Shown: in pieces, positions 17,383 through 27,638 of the stretch
Layout of the letters: every line of letters begins with the position of its first letter
How positions within the stretch are numbered: position 1 is the stretch's first letter
From: Candidatus Chlorohelix allophototropha
Lineage (GTDB): Bacteria; Chloroflexota; Chloroflexia; Chloroheliales; Chloroheliaceae
Length of the DNA stretch: 64,000 nt
Direction: 5' to 3'
NCBI RefSeq assembly: GCF_030389965.1
Contig: NZ_CP128400.1
Span: forward strand, 1,178,001 to 1,242,000
The notes under the pieces: model-generated
Databases searched by the model: none
What the model was told of the DNA's origin: nothing
Seen by the model: the letters and a program-made list of their open reading frames with translations, nothing else
Program-made: the position numbers and the translations under genes

Positions 17383-18984
17383 CTATTCCCATTCGATGGT
17401 GGCAGGCGGTTTACTGGTAATGTCATACACTACTCTGTTTACGCCCTTTACTTCATTGACTATGCGATTACTGATACGCGCCAGTAATTCATGCGGCAAA
17501 CGCGCCCAATCGGCTGTCATACCATCGCGGCTACTGACAGCGCGCACTGCCAGTACATTATTATAAGTTCGCCCATCTCCCATAACGCCGACGCTTTGCA
17601 AGGGGGTCAGAACGGCAAAGTATTGCCAAACTGCCCCTTCACCATCCAGCCCTGCATTCACAATTTCTTCGCGTACAATTGCATCCGCTGCTCTTAAAAT
17701 AACCAAGCGGTTTTCATCGACTGCACCGATTACCCGCACTGCTAAACCGGGTCCGGGGAAAGGTTGCCGCCAAACTATCTCTCGTGACAATCCCAGTTCC
17801 AGCCCAACTTGGCGCACCTCATCTTTGAAGAGATAACGCAGCGGTTCAATCAGTTTGAATTGCATGTCCGGGGGTAAGCCTCCCACATTATGGTGGGTTT
17901 TGATGCGACTGGCATTTTTGGTTTCGGGCGTAGCGCTTTCGATTACATCGGGATAAAGCGTGCCTTGTACCAGCCAATCAACCGGTCCGATTTTACGGGC
18001 TTCTTCTTCAAAGATACGAATAAATTCGTTGCCGATGATCTTACGTTTTTCTTCCGGGTCTTCTACACCTGCCAACCGCTCAAGAAAACGAGCGGAAGCA
18101 TCTACATAGTCTAGCTTCAAGCCCATTTTATTGCCAAAAGTGTTGAGGACACTCTCCGGTTCGCCCTGCCTTAATAAGCCATTATTCACGAAAATACAGG
18201 TAAGGCGATCTCCCAACGCTTTGGATATGAGGGTGGCTGCAACTGCCGAATCGACTCCTCCGCTAAGCGCACAAATTGCTTTCCCTTCAGGTCCGACCGT
18301 TTCCTGAATACGGCTAATAGCAGTTTGGATGAATGAGTCGGGAGTCCAGTTTCCTGAACAATGGCAAATCTGAAACAGGAAATGCTGAATAATTTCTGCG
18401 CCATGAGCTGTGTGGTTTACTTCAGGATGAAACTGCAACCCGATTGCAAGTGCGCCCGTAGCAGGCAGCGTGCCAAGCATTGCCGCAACAGGGCTGTTTT
18501 CCGTATGGGCAATGATCTCAAAATTAGGTGGCGCTGCCTCAATATGATCGCCATGACTCATCCAAACGCTAAGAGGACTAGGTAAGCCCGCGAATATGAG
18601 GTTGCGCTGATCGATTTGTACATCAGCTTGTCCGTATTCGCGAAGTTCGGCAGGTTGCACATTGCCGCCGAGGGCACGTGCCAATAATCCCATACCGTAG
18701 CAGATACCCAGTACGGGTACACCATAATCTAGGATGTAGCTGGCGAGTTGGGGCGATCCCTCTTCGTAAACGCTGGCAGGTCCACCACTCAAAATGAACC
18801 CGCGTGGGTTAAGGGCATCGATTTGCTCTTTGGGGGCATCGGCAGGCAGAATTTCACAATAGACATGTGCTTCACGTATCCGGCGCGCAATAAGTCGGGT
18901 AAATTGAGAGCCGAAATCAAAGATGATAATGGACTCATTCGCTGGCGCGGTATAAGACCTGCTGGTTGGTACTGTGCCGGACAT
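17383..18984 (-). CDS. guaA: GMP synthase (glutamine-hydrolysing)
   Basis: This enzyme makes GMP from XMP with ATP and glutamine. 533 residues, the normal length. The N-terminal class-I amidotransferase has [19 protein letters not shown], the nucleophile Cys in GICYGMG, and [11 protein letters not shown]. The PP-loop ATP pyrophosphatase domain has [12 protein letters not shown]. The C-terminal dimerisation domain contains the family signature [12 protein letters not shown] and ends in KPPATIEWE, the conserved XMP-binding end. ATG 18984 follows the SD AAGGAG. It is the first large gene of a minus-strand run leading into the two-component genes. Confidence 0.98.
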   Translation of the reverse strand: MSGTVPTSRSYTAPANESIIIFDFGSQFTRLIARRIREAHVYCEILPADAPKEQIDALNPRGFILSGGPASVYEEGSPQLASYILDYGVPVLGICYGMGLLARALGGNVQPAELREYGQADVQIDQRNLIFAGLPSPLSVWMSHGDHIEAAPPNFEIIAHTENSPVAAMLGTLPATGALAIGLQFHPEVNHTAHGAEIIQHFLFQICHCSGNWTPDSFIQTAISRIQETVGPEGKAICALSGGVDSAVAATLISKALGDRLTCIFVNNGLLRQGEPESVLNTFGNKMGLKLDYVDASARFLERLAGVEDPEEKRKIIGNEFIRIFEEEARKIGPVDWLVQGTLYPDVIESATPETKNASRIKTHHNVGGLPPDMQFKLIEPLRYLFKDEVRQVGLELGLSREIVWRQPFPGPGLAVRVIGAVDENRLVILRAADAIVREEIVNAGLDGEGAVWQYFAVLTPLQSVGVMGDGRTYNNVLAVRAVSSRDGMTADWARLPHELLARISNRIVNEVKGVNRVVYDITSKPPATIEWE

Positions 18985-19033
18985 CGGGGCTATTCTCCTT
19001 TAGTTGACCATTTTGTGATGGCTTAGTTCTTAG

Positions 19034-19528
19034 TCAGTTTCCAACTTTCTTAACTTGCGCCGGGTTATCTTCCAACAACACATATTGTTCGTCGAAGACC
19101 CAGTCGTTTACTCCTTCAAGGAAAACTTCAACACGAGGGTCGAGAGGGTCAATCCGCTTTTGAAGGTGTATTTCGACTACCCGGTTATCGTTAAGATGTA
19201 AAGCCTCACATAGCGCATCAAGGGCAATTTTTAAACCGCCATCCAAATCCCGACGGTGGGGGGAAGGAAAGAAGAATTGCATAAATACCGATAAATAATT
19301 TTGCGTAAAAGCTGTAAGCATCTCGTCGGTGAGAACTTCTTCCTCTTCCATTTGTTCGACTCGTCGTTCGACCTGCCGTTTCCATTTTCGGGCGGTTTCT
19401 GTCAGAGTACGCTTCCCTTCAACCGTTGCATACTGAACATTAATACTTGGAGGTAGAGGCAAAGTTATTTCAAGAGTCGGTAATTTGTTTCCTCTGGTGT
19501 TACCCGACTCCTTACTCTTTTTAATCAT
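19034..19528 (-). CDS. RusA-family Holliday junction resolvase-like endonuclease
   Basis: This 164-residue protein matches the RusA family. The N-terminal LPLPPSINVQY resembles the family PxPxxNxxY start. The central metal-binding signature RRDLDGGLKIALDALCEAL contains the conserved Asp residues, and LNDNRVVEIHLQKR is the DDxxV/K strand. RusA enzymes resolve four-way junctions as dimers and are often, but not always, prophage-borne; no phage genes surround this copy. An N-terminal basic tail (IKKSKESGNTRGNK) may contact DNA. ATG 19528 has no obvious SD. It lies just upstream of guaA. Confidence 0.82.
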   Translation of the reverse strand: MIKKSKESGNTRGNKLPTLEITLPLPPSINVQYATVEGKRTLTETARKWKRQVERRVEQMEEEEVLTDEMLTAFTQNYLSVFMQFFFPSPHRRDLDGGLKIALDALCEALHLNDNRVVEIHLQKRIDPLDPRVEVFLEGVNDWVFDEQYVLLEDNPAQVKKVGN

Positions 19529-20224
19529 GACATAATTATATTAAAGAAATACTTTTTTGTCACTAATAAATCAACTCAAATTAATAGCACTTCAAGTTAA
19601 GCATTTATTCTAAAAATAATGGCATTAGCGGGTGCTTTCTAAAATATCCAATCCTCTTTAGCTTAGTTTTATTATTTCACTCTTGTTTTTGAACAGAAAA
19701 TACATTCTGGCTTGCAAACTGTATAGCTTTTTGCTATTATAGCGACATGTTGTATTGAGGTTGCGGTGAGCCTACATCGCATTTATAATCTCTCCCTATG
19801 CACATAAAATGTCCCGGCTGCTGAGGAAGTTACAAGGGTTGACCACACTCATATTCATAAGATTCTATTTTGCAATACCTGGTAATTTTACAAAGCAACA
19901 GGACTCGCATCGTATTGGTGCGAATGGGTATAAGCTTTCTGTTTTCAATACGAAAAAAACCAATCCTGATCTTAGTTCATTTGCCAAACAATTTGCTTGA
20001 GCATATGGCAAGATTGCCATTTAAATTAGAGCTTTCGCTTGGAACAGTAAAAATGTACCTAGAGACAAGGGGCTTAAGTCCTTTGCCTGAAGCGAAAGTC
20101 CTAAAGGTAACTGGCTTTAACTAGGATATTCCGTTGTAAAATCGGAGTCGGCTATTAACCTTTCGAATTAGCGTGACCTTAACCAAATATCATAATTGGT
20201 TACCCTATCTCAGGAGGAGAATGA
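19529..20224. other. long intergenic region upstream of the opp operon
   Basis: About 700 bp without a supported gene. It holds repeat copy B near its right end and an AT-rich left half. Frames of 63 and 84 codons at 19809-20000 and 19870-20124 overlap each other and the repeat, lack SD sites and resemble no protein. The promoter of oppA should lie here. The AGGAGG SD of oppA is at 20212-20217. Confidence 0.5.
20031..20101. repeat. dispersed palindromic repeat, copy B
   Basis: The ends are inverted repeats (CTTTCGCTT at 20032-20040 and AAGCGAAAG at 20090-20098). The centre is ACAAGGGGCTTAAGTCCTTT. It shares the flanks GAACAGTA and AAAATGTACC with copy A read on the minus strand. The size (~71 bp), inverted ends and intergenic location resemble a small non-autonomous mobile element or REP-like element. 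Confidence 0.6.
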
Positions 20225-22057
20225 ATGATACTTAAGAAGAAATTGCATCTTTTAGTGGTGGGCATTTTCATTGCTGCGCTGGTATCGGCTTGCGGTGATA
20301 ACACTGCAACTCCCGTGCCTGCTACCACTACCGCTGCTGCCACTACCGCCGCTGCTACCACTGCATCGGCAGCTACCACCGCTGCGGCAGCTACTACTGC
20401 GTCGGCAGCCACTACTGCGGCAGCTACCACTGCGGCAGCTACTACCGCTGCGGCTGCGGCTAGCGGTACTTTCCGCGACCGCTGGGCTAGCGAACCCAAA
20501 ACCCTTGACCCCGGTTTAATCACCGATGAAATCAGTATTCGCTACGGTCAGAACATTTTCCAAGGTTTGGTTGAATTTGATAATAACCTTCAGGTAGTTC
20601 CGGCGGCGGCTGAAGCCCTGCCCACCGTTTCGGCGGACGGCAAGACTTATACCTACAAGCTGAAAAAGGGTCTCAAGTGGAGCAACGGCGATGCGTTGAC
20701 CATGAAGGACTTTGTGTACGGTTGGAACCGGGTCGCTCAGTTGGGCGTATTGGCTCAGTACGCTTTCATTTTCTCCTTGATTGATGGCTTTGATGCGGTC
20801 AGTACTGAGAAGGATGATGCCAAGCGCCAGGCGGCTACCGTTTCCGGTATCAAACTGGTAGATGATTATACTGCCACTATTACGCTCACCGATGCTGCTT
20901 CTTACTTCTTGACCGAGAACGCATTATGGGCTTACTGGCCCGTAAACCAGAAAGCAGTAGAGAGCAATGGTAATAAGTTTGATGATAAAAACACATGGTC
21001 ACTTGATGCTTCCAAGATTGTTACAAACGGACCTTTTATTATTACTGACTGGAAGCACGATGTCAGTATGGCTTTCGCCCCGAACCCTAATTATGTGGGT
21101 GATAACAAGCCAAAAATCAGCAAGGTAACTGTGGACATTATTAAAGAAGATGCCACCGCCAAACTGAAGTTTGATAACGGCGAACTCGATGACACTATTG
21201 TGCCGGTATCCGATATCCAGGCAACCAAGAAAGATGCGAAGTACAAGGATTCGTACCACGAATTCCCGCAGGCTCGTATTAGCTGGTTGGCTTTCAATAT
21301 GAGTGGTGACAACGTTTTTGCCAAGAACCTGAAGTTGCGCCAAGCTTTCTCCTATGCGATTGACCGCCAGTTAATCACTGACGGCGCTTTGCAGGGTTCG
21401 GCTCTGCCTTCTACTATCTTGCTGCCAGCCGGTATTCCGGGCGCTAAACAACTTGATAGCTATGCTTTTAGCGCAGACAAAGCCAAGCAGACGCTTAAGG
21501 ATGCTGGCTATGACACCGCTGACAAGGTGAAAGCGCTTGAAGATACCATCAACGGTTACGGTGGCGGCAAGAGCGGCGGTATTGCTTTCAATAATGACTC
21601 CAGTGCTGCCAAAGCTTGGATGGAAAATGTCCAGCAGCAGATTAAGACCAATCTGGGTCTGAGTCTCAACCTGAACCCGGTAGCAACCTTCAAGGAATTC
21701 CTAGAACGCCGCGACACCAACCATGAGTTCCAGGGAATCTATCGCGGTAGCTGGGGTGCTGACTACCCGGACGCTCAGAATTTCTACACCGCACTGTTCC
21801 AGTCCAAGTCGGGTACCAACCAGAGCCAGTACAAGAGTGCTGCGTTCGATGCTTTGGTATTAAAGGCTGATTTGGGTAAGACTCCGGCGGAACGGGCTGA
21901 GTTCTATCAGCAGGCAGAAGCTCTGCTTCAAGCAGATGCAGCTTACATACCGAATTTTTCCGGTATTGTTGTACGCTTGATCAATCCTAAGCTTCAGGGC
22001 TATGGTTACAATGCGCAAAGCCCTTACCAGTGGAAGTATATGACTATCAAGCCATAA
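20225..22057 (+). CDS. oppA: oligopeptide ABC transporter substrate-binding lipoprotein
   Basis: This family-5 extracellular solute-binding protein captures peptides for the importer encoded downstream. The lipobox is LVSAC (Cys23). Residues ~31-78 are an almost pure Ala/Thr linker. The binding domain then shows the family signature (SEPKTLDPGLITD; NIFQGLVEFD; the ADGKTYTYKLKKGLKWSNGD pattern) and QAFSYAIDRQ. The total of 610 residues is normal once the linker is counted. ATG 20225 follows the SD AGGAGG. The order oppA-B-C-D-F with short gaps indicates one transport system. A hairpin after the gene probably reduces readthrough so that more binding protein than permease is made. Confidence 0.94.
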   Translation: MILKKKLHLLVVGIFIAALVSACGDNTATPVPATTTAAATTAAATTASAATTAAAATTASAATTAAATTAAATTAAAAASGTFRDRWASEPKTLDPGLITDEISIRYGQNIFQGLVEFDNNLQVVPAAAEALPTVSADGKTYTYKLKKGLKWSNGDALTMKDFVYGWNRVAQLGVLAQYAFIFSLIDGFDAVSTEKDDAKRQAATVSGIKLVDDYTATITLTDAASYFLTENALWAYWPVNQKAVESNGNKFDDKNTWSLDASKIVTNGPFIITDWKHDVSMAFAPNPNYVGDNKPKISKVTVDIIKEDATAKLKFDNGELDDTIVPVSDIQATKKDAKYKDSYHEFPQARISWLAFNMSGDNVFAKNLKLRQAFSYAIDRQLITDGALQGSALPSTILLPAGIPGAKQLDSYAFSADKAKQTLKDAGYDTADKVKALEDTINGYGGGKSGGIAFNNDSSAAKAWMENVQQQIKTNLGLSLNLNPVATFKEFLERRDTNHEFQGIYRGSWGADYPDAQNFYTALFQSKSGTNQSQYKSAAFDALVLKADLGKTPAERAEFYQQAEALLQADAAYIPNFSGIVVRLINPKLQGYGYNAQSPYQWKYMTIKP

Positions 22058-22078
22058 TTTCTAAACTGGTGAATTTTG

Positions 22079-22107
22079 AAGCGCCGATCTGCTTTAGATC
22101 GGCGCTT
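22079..22107 (+). terminator. hairpin after oppA
   Basis: A perfect 12-bp stem (AAGCGCCGATCT / AGATCGGCGCTT) with a five-base loop lies 22 nt after the oppA stop. Only a weak T-rich tail follows. It is likely an attenuating hairpin or mRNA stabiliser between oppA and oppB rather than a full stop. Confidence 0.7.
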
Positions 22108-22159
22108 CTTAAATTAAGATTATAGGGATTGCAACTATAAACAGGTTTTATCTGGCTAT

Positions 22160-22205
22160 AGAAAAACAAGGGGCTTACGCCCTTTATCTGTTTATCTGAA
22201 ATCGG
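22160..22205. repeat. dispersed repeat, partial copy C
   Basis: The core ACAAGGGGCTTACGCCCTTT repeats the centre of copies A and B with a few changes. The flanks are less conserved and the CTTTCGCTT ends are absent. It lies between oppA and oppB. Confidence 0.45.
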
Positions 22206-22286
22206 TTTTATGTTGCAAATTAGAGGGAATCCTGCTAAATTTGTTCACACTAACTTGCAAATAAATCCTTTGTCCGGAAGAAATAC

Positions 22287-23234
22287 ATGATTAAATATTT
22301 TATTCGCCGCATTCTCTGGATAATCCCGGTCTTTTTGGGGGTAACACTCATTACCTCTACCTTTATGCACTTGTTACCGGGAAACCCCTTTACCAGCGAC
22401 AAATTGTCCGCTGATGCCCAGCACCGAATCCTTGCTGCGTACGGTCTTGATAAACCAATCTGGGAACAATACCTAATTTATGTATTCAACTTTGTGCGTG
22501 GGGACTGGGGTGTAAGTCTATCGCTCCAAATGGGTCGCCCAATTAGTACAATTATCGCGGAGCATATAGGCTTTAGCCTACAGGTAGCCGTGATTGCTAT
22601 CTCCACTGTAATTGTAATCGGTGTACCCTTCGGTATTATTGCCGCTCTGAACCATAACAAATGGCTGGATTATGTGGCTACCGGGGTATCCCTTTTCTTC
22701 TACTCTATTCCTTCTTTTGTTCTCGGTATCCTGACCCTAATCCTGATTCTGTGGTCGAATAATACTTTCGGTTGGACTACGAAATTGACCAATACAAACC
22801 CGACTTTTATTGATTTGTTGATTCCGGGTATTGTACTTGGTATTCGCCCTGCCAGCATCGTCACTCGCCTTACTCGCTCAAGTATGCTTGAAGTATTGGG
22901 ACAGGATTATATTCGCACTGCCGGGGCAAAAGGTTTGAGTCGTGGAATGATAATTACCCGTCACGCGCTCAAAAATGCCCTTATTCCGATTGTAACGGTA
23001 CTGGGTGACGAGTTCGGGGGGTTGGCGGTGGGTAGTGTAACCATTGAAACAGTGTTTGCCATTCCCGGCATCGGCGCTTATCTAGTTTCCAGTATTGAAG
23101 CCCGTGACTATGCAATGATTTTGATTACCACTTCGCTATATGCAATGATTGTAGTAGTGATAAATCTAGTAGTAGATTTACTTTACGGGTTTATCGACCC
23201 TCGCATTAAATATACTACGAGGAAGGTGGGATAG
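22287..23234 (+). CDS. oppB: oligopeptide ABC transporter permease OppB
   Basis: 315 residues with six TM helices, typical of the DppB/OppB family. The N-terminus YFIRRILWIIPVFLGVTLIT is the classic first helix. GNPF, DRPxWEQY-like KPIWEQYLIYV and the cytoplasmic EAA loop (LDYIRTAGAKGLSRGMIITRHALKNA, split by GL) that docks on the ATPase are present. The C-terminus LVVDLLYGFIDPRIKY is also characteristic. The stop codon is directly followed by the oppC ATG. It forms the membrane channel with OppC. Confidence 0.95.
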   Translation: MIKYFIRRILWIIPVFLGVTLITSTFMHLLPGNPFTSDKLSADAQHRILAAYGLDKPIWEQYLIYVFNFVRGDWGVSLSLQMGRPISTIIAEHIGFSLQVAVIAISTVIVIGVPFGIIAALNHNKWLDYVATGVSLFFYSIPSFVLGILTLILILWSNNTFGWTTKLTNTNPTFIDLLIPGIVLGIRPASIVTRLTRSSMLEVLGQDYIRTAGAKGLSRGMIITRHALKNALIPIVTVLGDEFGGLAVGSVTIETVFAIPGIGAYLVSSIEARDYAMILITTSLYAMIVVVINLVVDLLYGFIDPRIKYTTRKVG

Positions 23235-24218
23235 ATGGCAGAAGTACACACGCCAAAAGGCACAGTGGTTGAAGAACAACCCAATCTAGATGCGGCAGCC
23301 ATCGCCGCTCAAACGCTGGGAGCGCCCAAAAGCGCGAAACCTTCCAGCCTGTGGCGAGATGCCCGTCGCCGCTTCATAAAAAACAAACTGGCGATTGCCG
23401 GGATTGTGATAATGCTGATAATTGTTATCCCGGTGATCGGGGCAGATGTTTTCCAGCGCTATGATCCCACCATTTCGCAATACAATCGTGCACCGGGCGC
23501 TCCAAGATTGTTTGACCAGAACTATCAAGCTCCCTCAGAAAAATTTTGGTTCGGTACTGATGGGCAAGATCGGGACCTGTGGGCGCGTATGCTGCATGGT
23601 GGGCGCGTCTCGTTACTCGTTGGTGTTTTTGTTCAGGTTATGGTACTTACTCTCGGTGTACCTTTAGGTTTGATATCGGGCTTTTTCGGCGGGAAAATTG
23701 ACACATTTATAATGTTTATAGTCAACATATTTTATGCCTTTCCCTCTATTCTTGCCGGTTTGCTTTTCTTGTCCGCCTTTGGCAGTAGTATCATCTGGGT
23801 GTTGATAGCAGTAGGTATTGGGCTTTGGCCCCCGATGGCGCGCCTTATTCGTGGTCAGGTGTTGAGCTTGCGCGAAAAAGAATTTGTAGAAGCCGCTCGT
23901 GCTATTGGTGTGAAAAATTCAAAGCTGATGTTCCGGCACATCTTCCCCAATACGCTCGGTCCAATAATCGTGTCGGTGAGCTTTGGCGTACCGCAAGCAA
24001 TCCAGATAGAAGCTTTCTACGGTTTCATCGGCATCAGCGTGCCACCTCCGGCTACTAGCTGGGGTCAACTCGTAAATGAAGGTTTCAGGGCATTTCAGTC
24101 CAACCCTATTACCATTTTGTTAATTCCGGCGATGGCAATTGCCTTAACCTGTATGTCGCTGAACTTTATCGGCGACGGTTTGCGCGATGCCTTTGACCCC
24201 AAGACTAAGAACAAATAA
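23235..24218 (+). CDS. oppC: oligopeptide ABC transporter permease OppC
   Basis: 327 residues. A ~40-residue cytosolic N-terminus precedes RDARRRFIKNKLAIAGIVIM, the usual OppC first TM start. WFGTDGQDRDLWARMLHGGRVSL is the DppC/OppC signature, and the EAA loop reads EFVEAARAIGVKNSKLMFRH. The C-terminal GDGLRDAFDPKTK is diagnostic. ATG immediately follows the oppB stop, so translation is coupled. It forms the heterodimeric channel with OppB in the cytoplasmic membrane. Confidence 0.95.
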   Translation: MAEVHTPKGTVVEEQPNLDAAAIAAQTLGAPKSAKPSSLWRDARRRFIKNKLAIAGIVIMLIIVIPVIGADVFQRYDPTISQYNRAPGAPRLFDQNYQAPSEKFWFGTDGQDRDLWARMLHGGRVSLLVGVFVQVMVLTLGVPLGLISGFFGGKIDTFIMFIVNIFYAFPSILAGLLFLSAFGSSIIWVLIAVGIGLWPPMARLIRGQVLSLREKEFVEAARAIGVKNSKLMFRHIFPNTLGPIIVSVSFGVPQAIQIEAFYGFIGISVPPPATSWGQLVNEGFRAFQSNPITILLIPAMAIALTCMSLNFIGDGLRDAFDPKTKNK

Positions 24219-24234
24219 AGCAGGAGTAGTTTGG

Positions 24235-25260
24235 ATGGCTCAACCTCTTCTCGAAGTTAAAAACCTAAAAGTTAACTTTAAAACCGATGATGGCATGGTT
24301 AAAGCCGTCAATGATGTATCCTTTTACTTAAACGAGGGCGAAACACTGGGTATTGTAGGCGAGAGCGGTTCCGGTAAGTCGGTAACCAGCCTTGCAATTA
24401 TGCGCCTATTGCCTAGTCCTCCTTCTCGTATTGATCCTACCAGTCAGCTTATTTTTCGAGGTCGTGATCTGCTCAAGCTCAAAGAGGATGAAATGCGGAA
24501 GGTGCGTGGCAGGGAAATTGCCATGATTTTCCAAGACCCTATGACCAGCCTCAACCCGGTGCTTACCATCGGCAAGCAGATTACCGAAAGTCTTAAGCTT
24601 CATTTGAAAATGACCGATATTCAGGCTAAAAACCGTGCCGTTGAGTTGCTTAAATTGGTAGGTATTCCTTCCGCCGATAAACGCCTAGGCGATTATCCCC
24701 ATCAGTTTTCCGGCGGTATGCGTCAGCGGGTGATGATTGCTATGGCGATTAGCTGTGACCCAAAATTACTGATAGCGGATGAGCCGACCACTGCTTTGGA
24801 TGTGACTATTCAGGCGCAAATCCTTGAATTGTTAAAGAAACTTCGCAATGAGCTTGGTAGTTCGATTATACTGATTACCCACGACCTCGGTGTTGTGGCG
24901 GGTATGTGCGATCGGATTCAGGTGATGTATGCCGGACGCATCGTTGAAACTGCTAAAGCAAAGCCACTCTATGTGAATCCGCGCCATCCCTATACTATCG
25001 GGTTACTTAATTCTATCCCTCGCTTGGATGAGCATCGTGCCGCCCGATTGGTACCGATTATAGGGTTGCCGCCCGATATGATCACTATGCCGCCCGGTTG
25101 TTCTTTTGAACCACGCTGTGCCTACCGCAATAGCGCGGTGTGCCAGAGCAAAACTCCCGAATTGCGCGAAGTGGAAGCCGAGCATAATTCGGCTTGTTTG
25201 TTCGATATAACTAAAGAATCTCCTACCACCGTTAATCTAGCTGAAAAGGTGATTGCATAA
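24235..25260 (+). CDS. oppD: oligopeptide ABC transporter ATP-binding protein OppD
   Basis: This 341-residue ATPase powers peptide import. Walker A is [10 protein letters not shown], the Q-loop is [11 protein letters not shown], the signature is FSGGMRQRV, Walker B is [11 protein letters not shown], and the switch His is in [10 protein letters not shown]. The C-terminal oligopeptide/dipeptide domain includes [20 protein letters not shown] with its Cys residues, which in this family can hold an Fe-S cluster. ATG 24235 has a good SD (AGGAG at 24222); the frame extends upstream to 24187 but that would overlap oppC. It pairs with OppF. Confidence 0.95.
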   Translation: MAQPLLEVKNLKVNFKTDDGMVKAVNDVSFYLNEGETLGIVGESGSGKSVTSLAIMRLLPSPPSRIDPTSQLIFRGRDLLKLKEDEMRKVRGREIAMIFQDPMTSLNPVLTIGKQITESLKLHLKMTDIQAKNRAVELLKLVGIPSADKRLGDYPHQFSGGMRQRVMIAMAISCDPKLLIADEPTTALDVTIQAQILELLKKLRNELGSSIILITHDLGVVAGMCDRIQVMYAGRIVETAKAKPLYVNPRHPYTIGLLNSIPRLDEHRAARLVPIIGLPPDMITMPPGCSFEPRCAYRNSAVCQSKTPELREVEAEHNSACLFDITKESPTTVNLAEKVIA

Positions 25261-25371
25261 ATTATTTAGGCGATCTCAAGAGCGATATTTCCTGTAAATA
25301 ACTAGAAATAGTACAGATTCCCCGCATGGGGCTTATAATTTTGAGATTCAGCCACTGGAGAAATAGCAGGA

Positions 25372-26424
25372 ATGACAATAGGAACGCAACAGTCCGGATC
25401 ATCTTCCGGGTCGATAAAAGCCGAGGATAATCTGGTTGAAGTCACCAATTTGGAAATGCACTTTCCCATTTCGGAAGGTATTATTTTCCAGCGTCGTGTG
25501 GGTACCGTCAAAGCGGTGGACGGAATTTCTTTTAATGTGAAGAAGGGTGAAACGCTTGGTCTAGTGGGAGAATCTGGTTGTGGCAAAAGCACTACCGGGC
25601 GGGCAATTCTTCAACTTTATCGCCCTACCGCTGGTTCGGTTAAGTATAAGGGACTTGAACTGACCGAGCTAAAAGGCGAGACTTTGCGCAAGATGCGTAA
25701 GCAAATGCAAATCATCTTCCAAGACCCCTATGCCTCTCTTAATCCGCGTATGACGGTTGGTAGTATCGTAGGTGAGCCACTCGAAGTTCACAATCTTGCC
25801 AAAGGTAAGGAAAAGCTTGAAAGGGTGCGCGAGCTTTTGCGTATAGTAGGCTTGAACCCGAACTATGTGAATCGTTATCCGCACGAGTTTAGCGGTGGTC
25901 AGCGACAGCGTATCGGTATTGCCCGCGCTTTGGCAGTTCAGCCTGATTTTATCGTGGCAGACGAACCTATTTCCGCATTGGACGTATCAATTCAAGCGCA
26001 GGTTATCAACTTGCTGGAAGATTTGCAAGCCCAGTTTGGCTTAACCTATCTTTTCATTGCCCACGACCTTTCGGTAGTGCGCCATATTAGCGATCGTATT
26101 GCAGTTATGTATTTGGGCAAGGTAGTGGAATTGGCAGACCGAAACAAGCTTTACAGTGAGCCGATGCATCCATATACGAAAGCCTTGCTATCGGCTGTTC
26201 CTGTGCCTGATCCGATAATAGAAGAAAAGCGCAAGCGTATTATTCTTGAAGGTGATGTGCCTAGTCCGATCAATCCACCTAGCGGTTGTCATTTCCGTAC
26301 TCGCTGTCCGTTAGCGCAGGAGATCTGCAAGACAGAACCTCCCTTTGTGGAGAAACGCCCCAACCATTTAGTGGCATGCCATTTTGCAGAGAAAGCCCTC
26401 GAAACGTTGCCACAGCCTGACTAA
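25372..26424 (+). CDS. oppF: oligopeptide ABC transporter ATP-binding protein OppF
   Basis: 350 residues. Walker A is [10 protein letters not shown]-loop [16 protein letters not shown], signature FSGGQRQRI, Walker [12 protein letters not shown], and H-loop [10 protein letters not shown]. The family C-terminal domain has [19 protein letters not shown], with the conserved Cys group. The region before the core ([11 protein letters not shown]) is the usual OppF start. A 111-nt gap separates it from oppD. It is the last gene of the importer operon, closed by a strong terminator. Confidence 0.95.
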   Translation: MTIGTQQSGSSSGSIKAEDNLVEVTNLEMHFPISEGIIFQRRVGTVKAVDGISFNVKKGETLGLVGESGCGKSTTGRAILQLYRPTAGSVKYKGLELTELKGETLRKMRKQMQIIFQDPYASLNPRMTVGSIVGEPLEVHNLAKGKEKLERVRELLRIVGLNPNYVNRYPHEFSGGQRQRIGIARALAVQPDFIVADEPISALDVSIQAQVINLLEDLQAQFGLTYLFIAHDLSVVRHISDRIAVMYLGKVVELADRNKLYSEPMHPYTKALLSAVPVPDPIIEEKRKRIILEGDVPSPINPPSGCHFRTRCPLAQEICKTEPPFVEKRPNHLVACHFAEKALETLPQPD

Positions 26425-26438
26425 TAAAGAAATTACTT

Positions 26439-26470
26439 TCCCCCTTCAATAACCAGAAGGGGGATTTTTT
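26439..26470 (+). terminator. rho-independent terminator of the opp operon
   Basis: A stem TCCCCCTTC / GAAGGGGGA with an eight-base loop, followed directly by six T residues, lies 15 nt after the oppF stop. It also faces the end of the convergent CobT-like gene. Confidence 0.9.
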
Positions 26471-26471
26471 A

Positions 26472-27638
26472 TTAAAGACATAGCTGTTCGTAGGAACGCT
26501 CAATGTAAGGAAGAAATTCATCTGGGTCAAGGTTCTTTGTTAGCATTGCCGCTAACGCTGCTGCGCCTGCTCCGACCCCTTCCTTAACAAATCCAAGCTC
26601 GTATTGACGCATTCCGGGATATTTAGATTGGCTGAAGTCAAGGTTTGCGGACATATAGCAGACCGGAAATGGTCCAAATTTCGTTTCGATCGCTGCGCCT
26701 AGCCCGGATAAATCGGCGGTTGCATCTTCACTGACCCACCGGGTTGTAACCAGTGCAATATTTTCAGGCTTAATTCGAGTTCTATCAACCTCTCCATTTT
26801 TTACTAGAGCCGCCGCCAGCGCCACTACTGCCGCCATCTGAGTACCTCCGCCCAACATTACCGGACAATGTATAGATGCGCCCATTGCCATACCTGCTAC
26901 TGCCGGTTGCATTGTATCCCCTAAAGCGGCAACACCTGCCAGTGGTGTTTTGGCAAAAGCGCCCTTTTCTTTACCTAACGCTTGGAATCCTTGTTTAACG
27001 GCTTCCAGCTTCAAATGGTGTGCATTGCCTGGCATCGAACTGCTCACCAGTTCTTCAGCATTAATTCCCAACGCCAGTAACAAACCGAGGGCGGTGGTAG
27101 TTCCTCCCGGTATAGTTTCCGCTATGATCAGATAATGTCCACTATTAGCACACTCGCTGCCGAGTTTTACCCCTAGTTTCCAGCCGGAATAAAATAACTT
27201 TTGCGCTTGTGCCTCGTTTTCCAACGCTTGACCGCTGGAAACTGCCTTAGCCTGTGAAGCGCCTTCTAACTTAACAATTGATTTTACGGCTGGCATTATT
27301 TTTAAACCAACATCAATAGGAAGATAAGTCATTTCCGGTATCAGTTTGAAAGCTGCATGGGTTATGATAGAGGGTCCAGGCGCACCGGACGGGTTAGACG
27401 GTACTCCTTCCTGTAAGCAAACTGCTTTACCAAGTGCCAGAATCTCTACATCTGCGGTAGCAGTCAGTTCCCGTAATTCTGAGGTTATACCAGCGCCACT
27501 AACTCCCGGAATTTGTACAGTCGCGGTGTAAGCAGCAACTAATGAAAAATAGGGAGTTAACCCGTTAATGCTGTTAAGGAAGTCGTTAATGATTTCTAAA
27601 TGATATACACCTATTAATTTTTTATTAATATTCACCAT
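26472..27638 (-). CDS. CobT-like nicotinate-nucleotide phosphoribosyltransferase family protein (TIGR00303-type)
   Basis: 388 residues. It resembles the archaeal/cyanobacterial TIGR00303 branch of the CobT family, which includes proteins proposed to activate the lower ligand base of cobamides with nicotinate mononucleotide. Features seen: GVSGAGITSELRELTATAD, ETIPGGTTTALGLLLALG, MPGNAHHLK, LGDTMQPAVAGMA and MLGGGTQMAAVVALAAAL, all glycine-rich elements of that branch. ATG 27638 follows AGGT. No other cobalamin gene adjoins it, though a divergent CbiD-like gene lies 27 kb away. The substrate base is not predictable. Confidence 0.75.
   Translation of the reverse strand: MVNINKKLIGVYHLEIINDFLNSINGLTPYFSLVAAYTATVQIPGVSGAGITSELRELTATADVEILALGKAVCLQEGVPSNPSGAPGPSIITHAAFKLIPEMTYLPIDVGLKIMPAVKSIVKLEGASQAKAVSSGQALENEAQAQKLFYSGWKLGVKLGSECANSGHYLIIAETIPGGTTTALGLLLALGINAEELVSSSMPGNAHHLKLEAVKQGFQALGKEKGAFAKTPLAGVAALGDTMQPAVAGMAMGASIHCPVMLGGGTQMAAVVALAAALVKNGEVDRTRIKPENIALVTTRWVSEDATADLSGLGAAIETKFGPFPVCYMSANLDFSQSKYPGMRQYELGFVKEGVGAGAAALAAMLTKNLDPDEFLPYIERSYEQLCL

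Noticed and set aside
19809-20124. Two overlapping frames of 63 and 84 codons
   Set aside because: They overlap each other and repeat copy B, have no SD, and resemble no protein.
25340-25371. GCCACTG string before oppF, as in cobalamin riboswitches
   Set aside because: Too short a match, with no other cobalamin box and no B12 gene downstream.
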